Assembly: GCA_037127255.1 (NCBI GenBank)
Contig: JBANSL010000003.1
Location: 374,501-438,500 of the forward strand
Length of the DNA stretch: 64,000 nucleotides
DNA from: Persicaria tinctoria
Taxonomy: Eukaryota; Streptophyta; Magnoliopsida; Caryophyllales; Polygonaceae
Direction of reading: 5' to 3'
The position numbers were made by a program, and so were the translations under genes. The notes under the pieces were generated by a model. The model did no database searches. It worked only from the letters and a program-made list of their open reading frames with translations, and was not told the origin of the DNA. Shown one piece after another: positions 35,588-45,376 of this stretch; position 1 is the first letter of the stretch; each line of letters opens with the position of its first letter.

Positions 35588-35967
35588 CAGGGGGAGTCAG
35601 AAAATTTTTTTTTGGGCTTAACTATATTTTTGAGTTTTTTTTTTTTAAGATATATATATAAGATACAATCTTTGTTGTAAAAATATAGTAGAAAACACAT
35701 TAAATTTATGAGTTAAATTGCTATTTTAAGTGTAAAACGCTAAAAGAAAGGAAAAAATCAATAAATAAAGTTATAGGGAATTGAACTCTAGACCTCATTG
35801 CTCAAGTTCTCACCCTCATACCGCTAAGCATTCTTATTGATCTTTTACTCTTTTTAATTGTTTTTACCCCTTAAATTATTAAAATTACAAAAAAAACACT
35901 TTTTTTTTTAGGTTTCCCTCCGGCTAGGGGGGCTCGAGCCACCGCATGCCCCCTCCCTCCGCCCCTG
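35588..35967. mobile_element. hAT-type MITE, 8-bp TSD ACCATACG
   Basis: It begins CAGGGGGAGTC and ends CCCTCCGCCCCTG, with the exact duplication ACCATACG at 35580-35587 and 35968-35975. Long T-runs lie near both ends. It is a familiar plant element with GGGGCTCGAGCC-type sub-terminal sequence and is non-coding. Confidence 0.85.
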
Positions 35968-36015
35968 ACCATACGTAAACAACTTGGTGTAATTGTGTGT
36001 GTGTATATTATATAT

Positions 36016-36492
36016 GGCCAAAAAGACAAAGAGGTATATTAAATGACCCCCCTAAGACATATTGGTATATTAAAAGATTCAAGGGACAAATAAGTATATT
36101 AAAAGTGCTCTTGTGGACAAACTGGTATATTAAAAAACTTTCAAGGGACAAATAGCCCTTTTTGCCCCATTTGAATTCATTTCATTTGATTTTTCTTAAT
36201 AAAAACATTTTCATATATTTTAAAATAATTATTTTTATTTAACTTTTATTCATTTGACTATATAATCATAAAAATAAAATTTGGATATATTTCTATCAAA
36301 TTATAAAACTTTTTATTTTATTTTTCTATATGTTTGTAACTAATAATGTTGTATAAAATATTATTACATAAAATTTTTATTGGTTTTTTGTACAAATACA
36401 AAAAAAAACACATATTTAATAGTTGGTTTACAAATCACAAGTTAAAACACTTATTGCTTATTTTTAGAAAACAATTGATAATGATGATGATG

Positions 36493-36543
<51 letters not shown>

Positions 36544-37011
36544 TATGAAATATAATTTTTAGAAAACAAATACTAGCTCATGTTTTTGTGGGGTAATTTA
36601 ATTTGTGCAATTTATATAAACAACCATTGTCATAAAGTTTTTATTTAATAAAATGTATATAATATATATTATTAGTGACAAATAGTGATAAAAATTCAAT
36701 AGTTTTATAATTTGATAGAAATATATACCAAATTTAATTTTTTTTTTGATGATTATATAACCAAATGAATAAGATTATATGAGTATGTAACCAATTCATT
36801 ATCATACAAATATATTAACATGATTTTATTAAAAAAATAAAACGAAAAGGAAGTCCAATTATGTAAAAAGGGTTATTTGTCAACTAGAGTCTTTTAATAT
36901 ACCAATTTGTCCATTAGAGCACTTTTAATATACCTATTTGTCACTAAAGGCTTTTAATATACCAATTTGTCCTCAGGGGGTCATTTAATATACTAATTTG
37001 TCTTTTTGGCC
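36016..37011. mobile_element. Foldback Mutator-like MITE with about 140-bp TIRs
   Basis: The ends GGCCAAAAAGACAAA...GGTATATTAAATGACCCC are inverted at the right (GGGGTCATTTAATATAC...TTGTCTTTTTGGCC). A 10-bp duplication TATTATATAT lies on both sides (36006-36015, 37012-37021). Each TIR contains four spaced copies of a TATATTAAA motif. The interior has a TGATGA/(TAA)n microsatellite at 36478-36541. It is non-coding. Confidence 0.85.
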
Positions 37012-37143
37012 TATTATATATATACGGAGTAGCACGTACGTAGGTAGGTTATAAACTTGGATACTTGAATAGCTAACTCTAGCTAGCTAGCTGCCAAATT
37101 TCAAATATTGTCGTGATTTGACAGATGAAAGCTAGATTGTGCT

Positions 37144-38650
37144 TGTTGAGATAATGCAATATGTGAAGAGATCAAAAGAGCCCCATATCGACAATATGAA
37201 GAAATAAGCGTTAGCATATAAACTAGTGGGTTACTCCTCCTATTGCCAATTGGTTTTAGGATGGAACCCCGTTCGGCTTATGTGCTAAGCTATTAGCACA
37301 AGGGCGCACGTGTGTACAAAACCCCCGATCCCGAGTCCCAACGGACTTCAGTATGGTATCAGAGCGAAAAAGTCAAAACGGCCCGACTCTCGATCCTGGG
37401 CTAGATGCTAGATAGGGCTGTTACTTGAGCCGAACAGCTCGAGCTCGGCTCGGGCTCGGCTCGAGAAAGCTCGAGCTCGGCTCGTTCGAAACCGTAAAAC
37501 AAGCCGAGCCTGAACAATGTTTAAAGCTCGTGTCGAGCTCGAGCCGAGCCCGAGCCGAGCCTAGAAGCTCGAATGTGATAATTTCCTAAATTACCCCTAG
37601 GGTTTATATATGGGTTGCCTTGCCTTCTTTCAGCGTTAGGCGTTCAGTGGCCGTTCCTCCAGGTTTCTTTCGTGCTTCCTTCTCTTCCCCAGTTGTGCTT
37701 CCTCCCTCTTCCTCTTTCTCCCTTCTTCCGGCAGCGATAAGTTCCTGGCACCCGGTAAGTTTCGTACATCTCCCTCTTCCCCTTTCTCCCTAGTTTCATA
37801 CATCTTCCACACCCTCAAGTTTGAGTCGAGGCGGCGACGGCGGCAAGCGTCGAAGGTAAAGAAGAGTAGGCCATCCAATTCGAGATCTAGAAGCAGCGGC
37901 AGCAAGCGGAGGCGGATCTGAAGAAGGTCGGTGACGAAGTTGAGTCTTATGCCCTCCCGTTCGAGATCTGTTAGGGTTTCTTCGAGGCGTCAAATCCCTA
38001 ACCAAGCCGGTTGGATCTTGTTTCTCTATTGTGGTCTTTGAGAGTTTTAATGCTTTGATTTCCTATAAAATTAGGAGTTGGGACTTGGGATTACTTGGAT
38101 CTATTGTGGTATTTGAAGGTTTTTTGTTTCGATTTCTTAAAAAAATAAGAGTTTGATTACTTACTCCCTTGATCTACCCTTGCTGCTCATGGATTGCATC
38201 CATGGAATTATTTGCCTATGCTTTGTTTAAGGTTTTCTGCTGATTGTATGAGTGCCTCTTTAATTTTGCAATTAGGCATTCAGTTGCGAACCGAGCCTGA
38301 ACGAGCCCAATTGACGAGCTCGAACGAGCTCAGGCTTGTTCGTTCAGCTTGTTCGAGCCTTCACAAGCCGAGCTCGAGTTTACCGCTGGGCTCGCGAGCC
38401 GAGCTTGAGCGCAAAAATAAGCTCGAATAATTTTTGGGCTCGAGCTCGGCTCGGCTCGTTTCCCGTTCGAGCCAAGCTTGAACACGTCAAGCTCGGCTCG
38501 AATACCACCCCTAATGCTAGACTTTAAAAAGAGAATCGATCATGGGTTTTTTTCTCTAAAAAGAGAATGGGATGCTAGACCCGTTGTCCAAGTCTCAACT
38601 AGAGCACGTGTGCACACGACCCCGATCCCGAGTCCCAACGGACTTCAGTA
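37144..38650 (+). mobile_element. TRIM-like LTR element with a nested hAT element
   Basis: The LTR 37144-37353 starts TGTTGAG and ends CTTCAGTA and is followed at once by the primer-binding site TGGTATCAGAGC (37354-37365), complementary to initiator Met tRNA. The last ~45 bp of the LTR recur at about 38606-38650 (CCCCGATCCCGAGTCCCAAC, GGACTTCAGTA), so the right LTR is 5'-truncated. The flanks GTGCT and GTGTT differ by one base and may be the target duplication. The internal part is short and split by the hAT element at 37413-38513. Confidence 0.7.
37413..38513. mobile_element. hAT-type element made of GAGCTCGGCTCG repeats, carrying exon-like cargo
   Basis: The left end TAGGGCTGTTACTTGAGCCG and inverted right end CGGCTCGAATACCACCCCTA are flanked by the exact 8-bp duplication ATGCTAGA (37405-37412, 38514-38521). 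Arms of 150-250 bp consist of GAGCTCG and GGCTCG variants. The centre (37570-38280) is different: pyrimidine-rich leader-like sequence with GTAAGT at 37754, like the 5' end of a gene. No protein is recognised in it. Confidence 0.85.
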
Positions 38651-39924
38651 GTGTTATATTATACTATATACGAAAGAGTTACTTGGAAAATATATATATA
38701 TATAAACTAGCTATCGAAGCGAGTGATTGATATAAGTGTAATGAATGCATGGGCGCGCAACAGTTAATTAACTGGAAACTTGACGACATATATATATATG
38801 TATATCCATCGTTCAAACCGATTGGATTCAACCTTACCTACTTATAAGTATAACTAGCAGTACGTAGCTTGTGCTGCTTGCTGCTAGCTATGTGCGCCCG
38901 CATCTGCTATAAACAGCCTACATACTTGTGTTCTGATACAACTTAAGCCAACAATCAAGAATATGCATGTGGCATAGCGCGCAGCAAGCTCAGCTCAGCT
39001 CCTTCATCAACATACGTACATATCCTCTCCCTAAACCCTATCAACGCTCTTAACATACTATTCCGAATCTCCCATCCCACCAACTTCATTTCAAATCTCA
39101 ATCTTTCACTCACCTTAATACACATTGCATTAATATCTCTCCCATTATTTCTTCTTCTTTTTACCTACTTCAACTGCTTTTCTTCACAAGTACAAACTAA
39201 TTCAAAAACTACACCAAACATACCCTAGCTAGCCTGTATTTCCACATCAGTTTCCATCAAATCCACCATAACCACATTTCCACAAAATCAAGCATAAACC
39301 AAATATTTTGTTTTCTCCATTATTGTTATTATTATTATTATAAGATATGTATGTTTTACAACATACATAAAGAAATTGAATCACTCCTTTATCTTCCATT
39401 CCCACATATATATAAAAGAAGAAAAATAATAACACAATGAATAAACTTTCTGGGTAGAATGATTCATCACCTGTACTGTCATCTTCTTCTTGCAGCCCTT
39501 TCCTTCTTATTTGATTCATATTAACCCCTGCATTTTTTTTTAAATAATGTCTCCACCTTCCATTTCTTTAAACCCTGCAGCTTTAATTCCAAGGCCCAAA
39601 AAATGTATTTTTTTTTCCTTAAAAAAAAAAAAAAAAGTCTTCACCTTTACCCCTCTCCTTTGGATCGAATTTTCATCATCTGAAACCATACAGAAGAACA
39701 AAAAATTGCCAAGTTTAAACTTGGATTATAAAGCGTGTGTGCTTATGATACCAAAACCCTCTGAAGAGCATGTACAATTGATCCCGCCGAAATCCTATGT
39801 ATTTTCCGATCCAGCTAAATTCCATTTAGATGAACTCCTTTCCAGATTCGCTCTCATCAGTTGGGTATCTTAACGCTCCTTTCGCCTTCATTCAGACATT
39901 TCACAATCGAACAAGGAAGATATT
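38651..39924. other. Intergenic region, no gene recognised; 3' flank of the DUF538 gene
   Basis: Sequence with TA runs, an ATT run at about 39317-39342 and A/T homopolymers at 39533-39640. Short frames do not resemble known proteins. A possible last exon of the minus-strand DUF538 gene may lie near 39860-39875 (see that entry). Confidence 0.35.
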
Positions 39925-40494
39925 TCAATTCGGCACAGATTTATCAATTAGATTGATCGAAATAACGTACAACAGGAAGAACAAAAGCAGAGATTTTTGC
40001 ATTACCTTTGATAGATTGTTGACGACTGATTTCCCAATTTCGAGATCAGGAGGTATGGAGCCGGCCAAGCAATCAGGTGGAGATTCAAACAAAGAAACCG
40101 AGAATTGCTTGAAAACAACTCCGACATCGAAATAAATGAGGCCGGAGCTGGGAACGTCGACCCGAATCCCCTTGACCGGGAACCAAAGGAAGAGCTCCTG
40201 GGCAGAGATTCCGGTGAGATTACCGATCTGGCCGTAGCTGAGGCATCCGGAAAGGTTTCGATCGTAGTGCAACTCGGTCTCGAACTTGGCGTTGCAGGCC
40301 TGATCCAAGAAAACCTGGAACCTCCCTTCCTCGTCCAGGGTGAAATTGGTCACCCCCTTGGGTAATATCCCCATGGGAAGCCCGTGTGACGTCAGCGCGT
40401 CGTAAATAGTCTTTTTGTCCAAGACAGGCCGCGACGACGCCGTGCCGAGGAAGAGGATGACGAAAAACGCCGACTTGATGAACCGGGTAGGCAT
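39925..40494 (-). CDS. DUF538 family secreted protein
   Basis: Signal peptide (MPTRFIKSAFFVILFLGTAS) followed by a DUF538 domain: SHGLPMGILPKGVTNFTLDE, then GRFQVFLDQACNAKFE, LHYDRNLSGCLSYGQIGNLT, GISAQELFLWFPVKGIRVDV and GLIYFDVGVVFKQFSVSLFE. This domain is plant-specific and its biochemical role is not well settled. The domain ends near NNLSK (about 40003). The rest of the frame (VMQKSLLLFF to stop at 39925) is hydrophobic and unlike the family, and begins GTAATG, so it may be intron read-through; one candidate splice would join to ATACCCAACTGA at about 39874-39863. The start is the only ATG giving the signal peptide. Confidence 0.85.
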   Translation of the reverse strand: MPTRFIKSAFFVILFLGTASSRPVLDKKTIYDALTSHGLPMGILPKGVTNFTLDEEGRFQVFLDQACNAKFETELHYDRNLSGCLSYGQIGNLTGISAQELFLWFPVKGIRVDVPSSGLIYFDVGVVFKQFSVSLFESPPDCLAGSIPPDLEIGKSVVNNLSKVMQKSLLLFFLLYVISINLIDKSVPN

Positions 40495-41118
40495 TTGAAT
40501 TGAGGCTGTTAAAGCATGGAGGGATGGATAAATTGGGGGGAGGAGGGTAGGTTGGGGGGTTTTAAGGGTTTAAGGGAGAGGGATTTCAGAGGAACAAATT
40601 ATGGAGAGATTTGGAGGGATGGATCAAACTTCAAAGATGGGAGTTTTTTAGGTTTGACAGCTAAACAACAGAGGGGATTGACGATTGACGATTGACAAAG
40701 AGGAAGGAAGGATCAATCATTGGTGGCGGGATTGTGGGCTCCTTTTATTATAAATTATTATCATCACCTCTTTCCTTTCTTTTTCGGCCAATAACAACAC
40801 CCCACGTGTTTTTTGGTTTTCCTTTGTTTGTTTTTTGCCGTACGAATTTCCTTTACATAAATAATTTAATCTTTAAGCATGGTTATTTTATTTTTCTCTT
40901 AATATTAAAAACAATTTGAAGAAAACTACTCCGTAATTTTTTTAAAGTTTTTGTTCATTAGTGATTAATGTACGTTGATTCAAAATATATAAAAAAATCT
41001 ACGTATTCATACAAGGAATGTGGATCTCCGTGTTTATGGTAAGTTTAGATGATCATCGATCTAAAATTTCTTCTTTTTTTACTGAAATAGATTATCTGAC
41101 TTAGCTTTTATCGTGAAA
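40495..41118. promoter_or_regulatory. Upstream region of the DUF538 gene; AT-rich spacer
   Basis: The first 200 bp are G/A-rich on the plus strand, equivalent to a pyrimidine-rich leader on the coding strand. Beyond that, AT-rich spacer with no recognisable gene or element. Confidence 0.35.
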
Positions 41119-41933
41119 CTAGTGTAGATCCCGTCCCGTGTACGGGGAATGCGTAAATCTAAATATAAATTATTTTTTTCTTAAAAAAATAATATAAATA
41201 TAAATAAAATTAGTTCGACAGGTTATATATAATCTAAATATTTTTTAATTAGATTCTCTCAAAATATAAATAAAATTCACATTTATAAGGTATTACGTAA
41301 AAGTTTGTTTTTTCTAATCTATGGTTAATTAAATCTCATGTAATTTAATTAGATAGTTGATTTTTAAAAATATTTTAATATTCTTTTTTTATTAAATATG
41401 TAGTATATAGTTATTACATTAGTTTACTTAATATCTATGTAAGAATGGATTGTGGCTACAAATATGGCTATATAATATTTTAATTATTTATTTTGGCCTT
41501 AAAAAATAATATAGATAGATATAAAATAACAATTATTAAATGATTGATTTTGATATAAATAATTCTTTCCACCAAAAATAATCTAAATATAAATAAAATA
41601 GCACCTATCAAATATTAAATATTTATCTATTAATATTTTTGGTAAGTATGACTATAAAAATTATTTTTATTATTACTGCTACAGTACTACTACATTTAAT
41701 TTTATTGATATAGTTTTTTCCTTATATAATATTTAATCTTTTATAAGATATTCCATCTATCCAATTATACGTGCTAATGGTAAAATAAAATAATTATTTT
41801 TATTAGATTTCCTTTTTTACGGGAGAAAGCTTTGCGAGACGCACCCACGCGCCGCCACGTAGGCATATTCACTCACGCGCCGCCATGCAGGCACCAATGC
41901 ATCGGTTTTAGTATATGTATATAGATAGAGAGA
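41119..41933 (-). mobile_element. Short non-autonomous Helitron (815 bp)
   Basis: Minus-strand 5' end TCTCTCTATCTATATACATA; 3' end with a small hairpin around CCCGTACACGGG, then GGGATCTACACTAG next to T. Flanks are A (41118) and T (41934), the expected insertion site. The interior is very AT-rich apart from a CACGCGCCGCCA direct repeat near the 5' end (about 41846-41887). It is non-coding. Confidence 0.65.
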
Positions 41934-41938
41934 TTCGT

Positions 41939-43419
41939 GAAGAGGGAGAGTGCGCCGCCCCTCCTCCTTATCCCTTTCTCCGCCGCACCTCCTCGCTCCG
42001 TCACTGGTTTTGGGTACCGAGCACTTTAATCTCCTTCGAGAACCTCTAAATCTCCTTTGGGAGCCCTAAATCTTCCTTGGGTGCCGAGCACTTTAATCTC
42101 CCTCGGGTGTCTTTTCTTGAATACCGCCGGCGAGGTTGCCTGCCTTAATAGCTCCCAACCTTCCACGATCGGCCTCCGCTGGCGGTTGTCTCCCTGCCGT
42201 CGCCGCTCCGAGCTCCTCTCCAACTGACGCTCTATGGCGATTGTTCGATCTTCCTTACGGTCAGTGCTATTTCGCGCTCTTCCGTCTAGGGCTCGTTCCC
42301 CCTCCTCGTTCCATGGCAATCTCTTTTCTTTGATCTGTAAATCCCAATTCTTTTGGGGCTTTTGCAGGTTTTTAGATGTGGATCCTGTATCCATTATCGA
42401 TTTCCATCGATTGTGAACTCAAGCCCTTCGATTTTCGGTTTTTTGCTGGCCTGTCCCAGCTGAATCTGTCATTGGCTCGCCTAGGTGACGCCTCTACTAC
42501 TCCTCCCTCATCGGTGGTGGCCTCGCCCGGGGCTCACTCCTCCTGGTTCGCCCTTCAGGTCCACCACTAGCAATTCTCAGCCTTCTCCTTGGCTTCGTCG
42601 CCTAGTTGCGGTGTGCTCCCGCTGACTTTGGCCCGGTTTCTCGCTTCCGTCGCCGACCTGCTGGTGTGCCGACCTTCCCCTCTTGGCTCCATGGCACTCT
42701 GGCTTTCTGGGGACTCCTTCCTGGCTTCTCTGATGCCCTGCTGCCTGTTGCGTTTCTCCGATGTGTTGTCTCCAATTGCGTACCTTTTTTCGAGCTGTGC
42801 TTTGGGCCCAAGGTTTAGCCTTGGGTCCGGAGCAGCCCGAACTAATTGAAAAAAAAGGTTATGTTTACATATAATTAATTAATTCCGGATTCTTCCCGTG
42901 CTCTTCGTCTTCCTTGCGGCTGTGCTTCATCTGCTTGTGTGCTTTGGTGTCCGTCTGTTGGTTCGTGGTTAGTTTCGGTTGAGGAGCAGTTATGCGGCCC
43001 TAGTTGATCGACGTGATCGTGTTGGTGGTGTTTGTGGTCTCCGAAGATCCCTTATCCAGGTGGGGGGAACGTCGTGTGATCCACACTTCCCCAGGAGTCG
43101 CCTTTGCCTTACGAGGATTTTCGCTTTCCGTCTTTCCGGCGGCAAGACATCGTGTCAGCTAGAGCTGTCCCATGCGCTCGCTATCCAATTCTCCGCGACG
43201 ACTTCCTTCCTCTCGACGTTGTGTCCGCTGGTTTGCTTAAGTCTTGGGTTTTTTCCGGGTTTACTTTGGGTGCTATTTTGATGTATTTTATGTTATATTT
43301 TCTATTTCGTTGTTGTATGTTTAGACGGCTTACCGTCTGCCAACTTTGTCGGCCTCTCGAGGTCATGACCTGTCCGACCTCGAATTATTTACTTATCAAA
43401 AAAAAAAAAAAAAAAAAGA
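41939..43419 (+). mobile_element. Full-length non-coding poly-A retroposon with 12-bp TSD
   Basis: A 1.48-kb unit ends in a poly-A tract (about 43398-43417) and is flanked by the exact duplication AGAGAGATTCGT (41927-41938, 43420-43431). It has no reverse transcriptase or other recognised protein; frames such as 42589-42849 are Ser/Leu/Pro-rich and unlike known proteins. Its last ~100 bp (GTCTGCCAACTTTGTCGGCC, GACCTGTCCGACCTCGAATT) are shared with 29035-29309 and, inverted, 53231-53409 and 57216-57394; its middle is shared with 24170-24660. The target duplication and tail indicate LINE-driven retroposition. Confidence 0.8.
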
Positions 43420-43431
43420 AGAGAGATTCGT

Positions 43432-44329
43432 TTTTTACTCCCCGTTGCCTGTTTACGTACAGATTAGTTTTGTAACATGAAATGGGTGAATTCCATTCTA
43501 AAGTTTTAAAAATTGGTAAAATCATTTGTGACATATATCGGTTTCTCTTTAATTGTAGTATTTTTAACTAATTATATTTTTCTCCAATTTTACTTAAATA
43601 ATATAGAAATGTGTGTTTAAGATAGGATTTTACTCAATTTTTAGTTAGTTCAATATATTTTTAGAAGATTAATATAGCAATATATGTATAAGATAATATT
43701 TTACCAAATTTCGTTAGATATCGATATATTTTTACAAAATTTTACTCATGTTTTTCTATTTTAATTAATCTGATATTTTTAAATACCAAATTTGATATTT
43801 TGGTAATATATATTTTAATAAAAAATCAAAATATTTTACCCATATTAATTGTTTTAAATATCTTTTAATAAATCAAGATGTTTTTCTATTTTACTTAATT
43901 TGATATTTTGGTAATATAATTCAACCAAGAGCTTTAGAAAAAGAGATTATATTACTAAATTTTATAAGTATATAAGAAATTATGCAAGTTTAAAGTTTGT
44001 ATATTTTGTTACACGTCATTGCATGCTAAGAGAACAACAAGTTACATATTGACTTTGTAGGTTTCAAATGATATATTCTTAGACAAAAAAAATGTTATTA
44101 TAGATTAAAACGACGTCGTTTTTTCATTTAAAGAGAAAACAAAATAACAACTAATGACATAACTTTAAACTAAAACACCGTTTTTAAAAAAAAACATTGT
44201 GTTTTGTACTAAAAAAACATCGTCTTAAACTAAAATATCATCGTTTAATCTAAAATATCATAGTTTTAGTTCAAATCTATCAAATAATGAATCAACAATT
44301 TTTACAAATTAAACTTCGCCTCCCTTCGA
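43432..44329. other. AT-rich intergenic region, no gene seen
   Basis: Low-complexity sequence with 'gatattttggtaatata'-type repeats (43780-43920) and 'aaacatcgt' repeats (44150-44270). Confidence 0.4.
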
Positions 44330-45060
44330 TAAATTTCTAGTTCCGTCACTGAGTACCAGGTTGACTTCGCGAAATACGTGAATGCAAGACAACCATTCGA
44401 ACAACTTGAGGAGTTGTAAGATGTCCAAAATGATAATAATCTCTATCTCCCACGGGCATTTCCTCCACTTGTCGTTGATGGAGTTGATGACTGTAAGGCT
44501 ATCTCATTCGATGTCGATGCGCCGAAGAACAAGGTCTTTTTGCAGCCCTTAGGGCAGAATGAATGGTCAAAGGTTCAGCAGCCAATTCAAGGGGGAGGTA
44601 GAGTCACAACGGATGCTTCCAGAAGAGATGATCGAACCATTGGAATCCTGAATCACAAACCTGCAGTTGCTTGACCAGATTGGAGCTTAGAGCCGTCGAA
44701 ATTAATTTTGAAGTGTCCGATTTGAGGTTTTTTCCATTTAATATTTTTCTTTTTCCTGGGTGGATTCGGTGGCTTGGTATTTGGCATGCTCTTATCTTCC
44801 CAAAAGATGGTTTTGAAATAATTGAGTTGTCTAATAAGTTGTTGCAGATACACTTCTTGTTTCCTATTACTTGTAAATTCGTATTTATTAAAGCTCACCT
44901 TGTTCCTGATAGTCCATAAACCCCACCAAAGAGTTGCTAGAATCACTTTTTATGTTCTGTTTAATCTAGCAAAAATATCATTTGTGATTTGTCTGATTGT
45001 TTGGTTTTCTGTTTTTTTAGTTCTTATGATGTTGGTTAGGAATAACAAATACCAAAAATT
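44330..45060 (-). pseudogene. LINE fragment (end of RT region and RNase H)
   Basis: The minus-strand frame from 44946 reads LATLWWGLWTIRNKVSFNKY and KWKKPQIGHFKINFDGSKLQ, the linker and start of a LINE RNase H domain. A stop after GQATAGL ends it. Further on, in shifted frames, RNase H words remain (IQDSNGSIISSGSIR, then SINDKWRKCPWEIEIIII and LFEWLSCIHVFREVN). It has several frame breaks. It lies just left of the Mutator-like element. Confidence 0.75.
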
Positions 45061-45185
45061 AAATTAAAAATACGTTTCGGCTATATACACCGCAAATCCT
45101 CACGTTGTTAAGGACGTGCAAGTGGGGTGAGAGCCACCCGAACCCGGACGTGCAAGCACGTTTTTATTTTTTTTTAAACGTGCTT

Positions 45186-45205
45186 GCACGTCCTTAAGTG
45201 CGTGC
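45186..45205. promoter_or_regulatory. Imperfect copy of the 20-bp MULE palindrome (left end)
   Basis: GCACGTCCTTAAGTGCGTGC, differing at two positions from the palindrome at 52440. It sits inside a larger hairpin GGACGTGCAAGCACG...CGTGCTTGCACGTCC (about 45147-45193). Confidence 0.6.
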
Positions 45206-45266
45206 AAACCCGTCTAGTAAAGACGAAGAGGACGTGCCTCTTCTTCTTCGTCTTCATTCACCAGAG

Positions 45267-45311
45267 AAATCGAGAGAGAGAGAGAGAGAGAGAGAGCGAT
45301 CGCCGGAGCTT

Positions 45312-45362
<51 letters not shown>
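45267..45362. repeat. (GA)n microsatellite
   Basis: Two GA runs (about 45268-45295 and 45315-45362) in the leader of the PMD gene. Confidence 0.9.
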
Positions 45363-45364
<2 letters not shown>

Positions 45365-45376
45365 GCGGTGGCGGCC

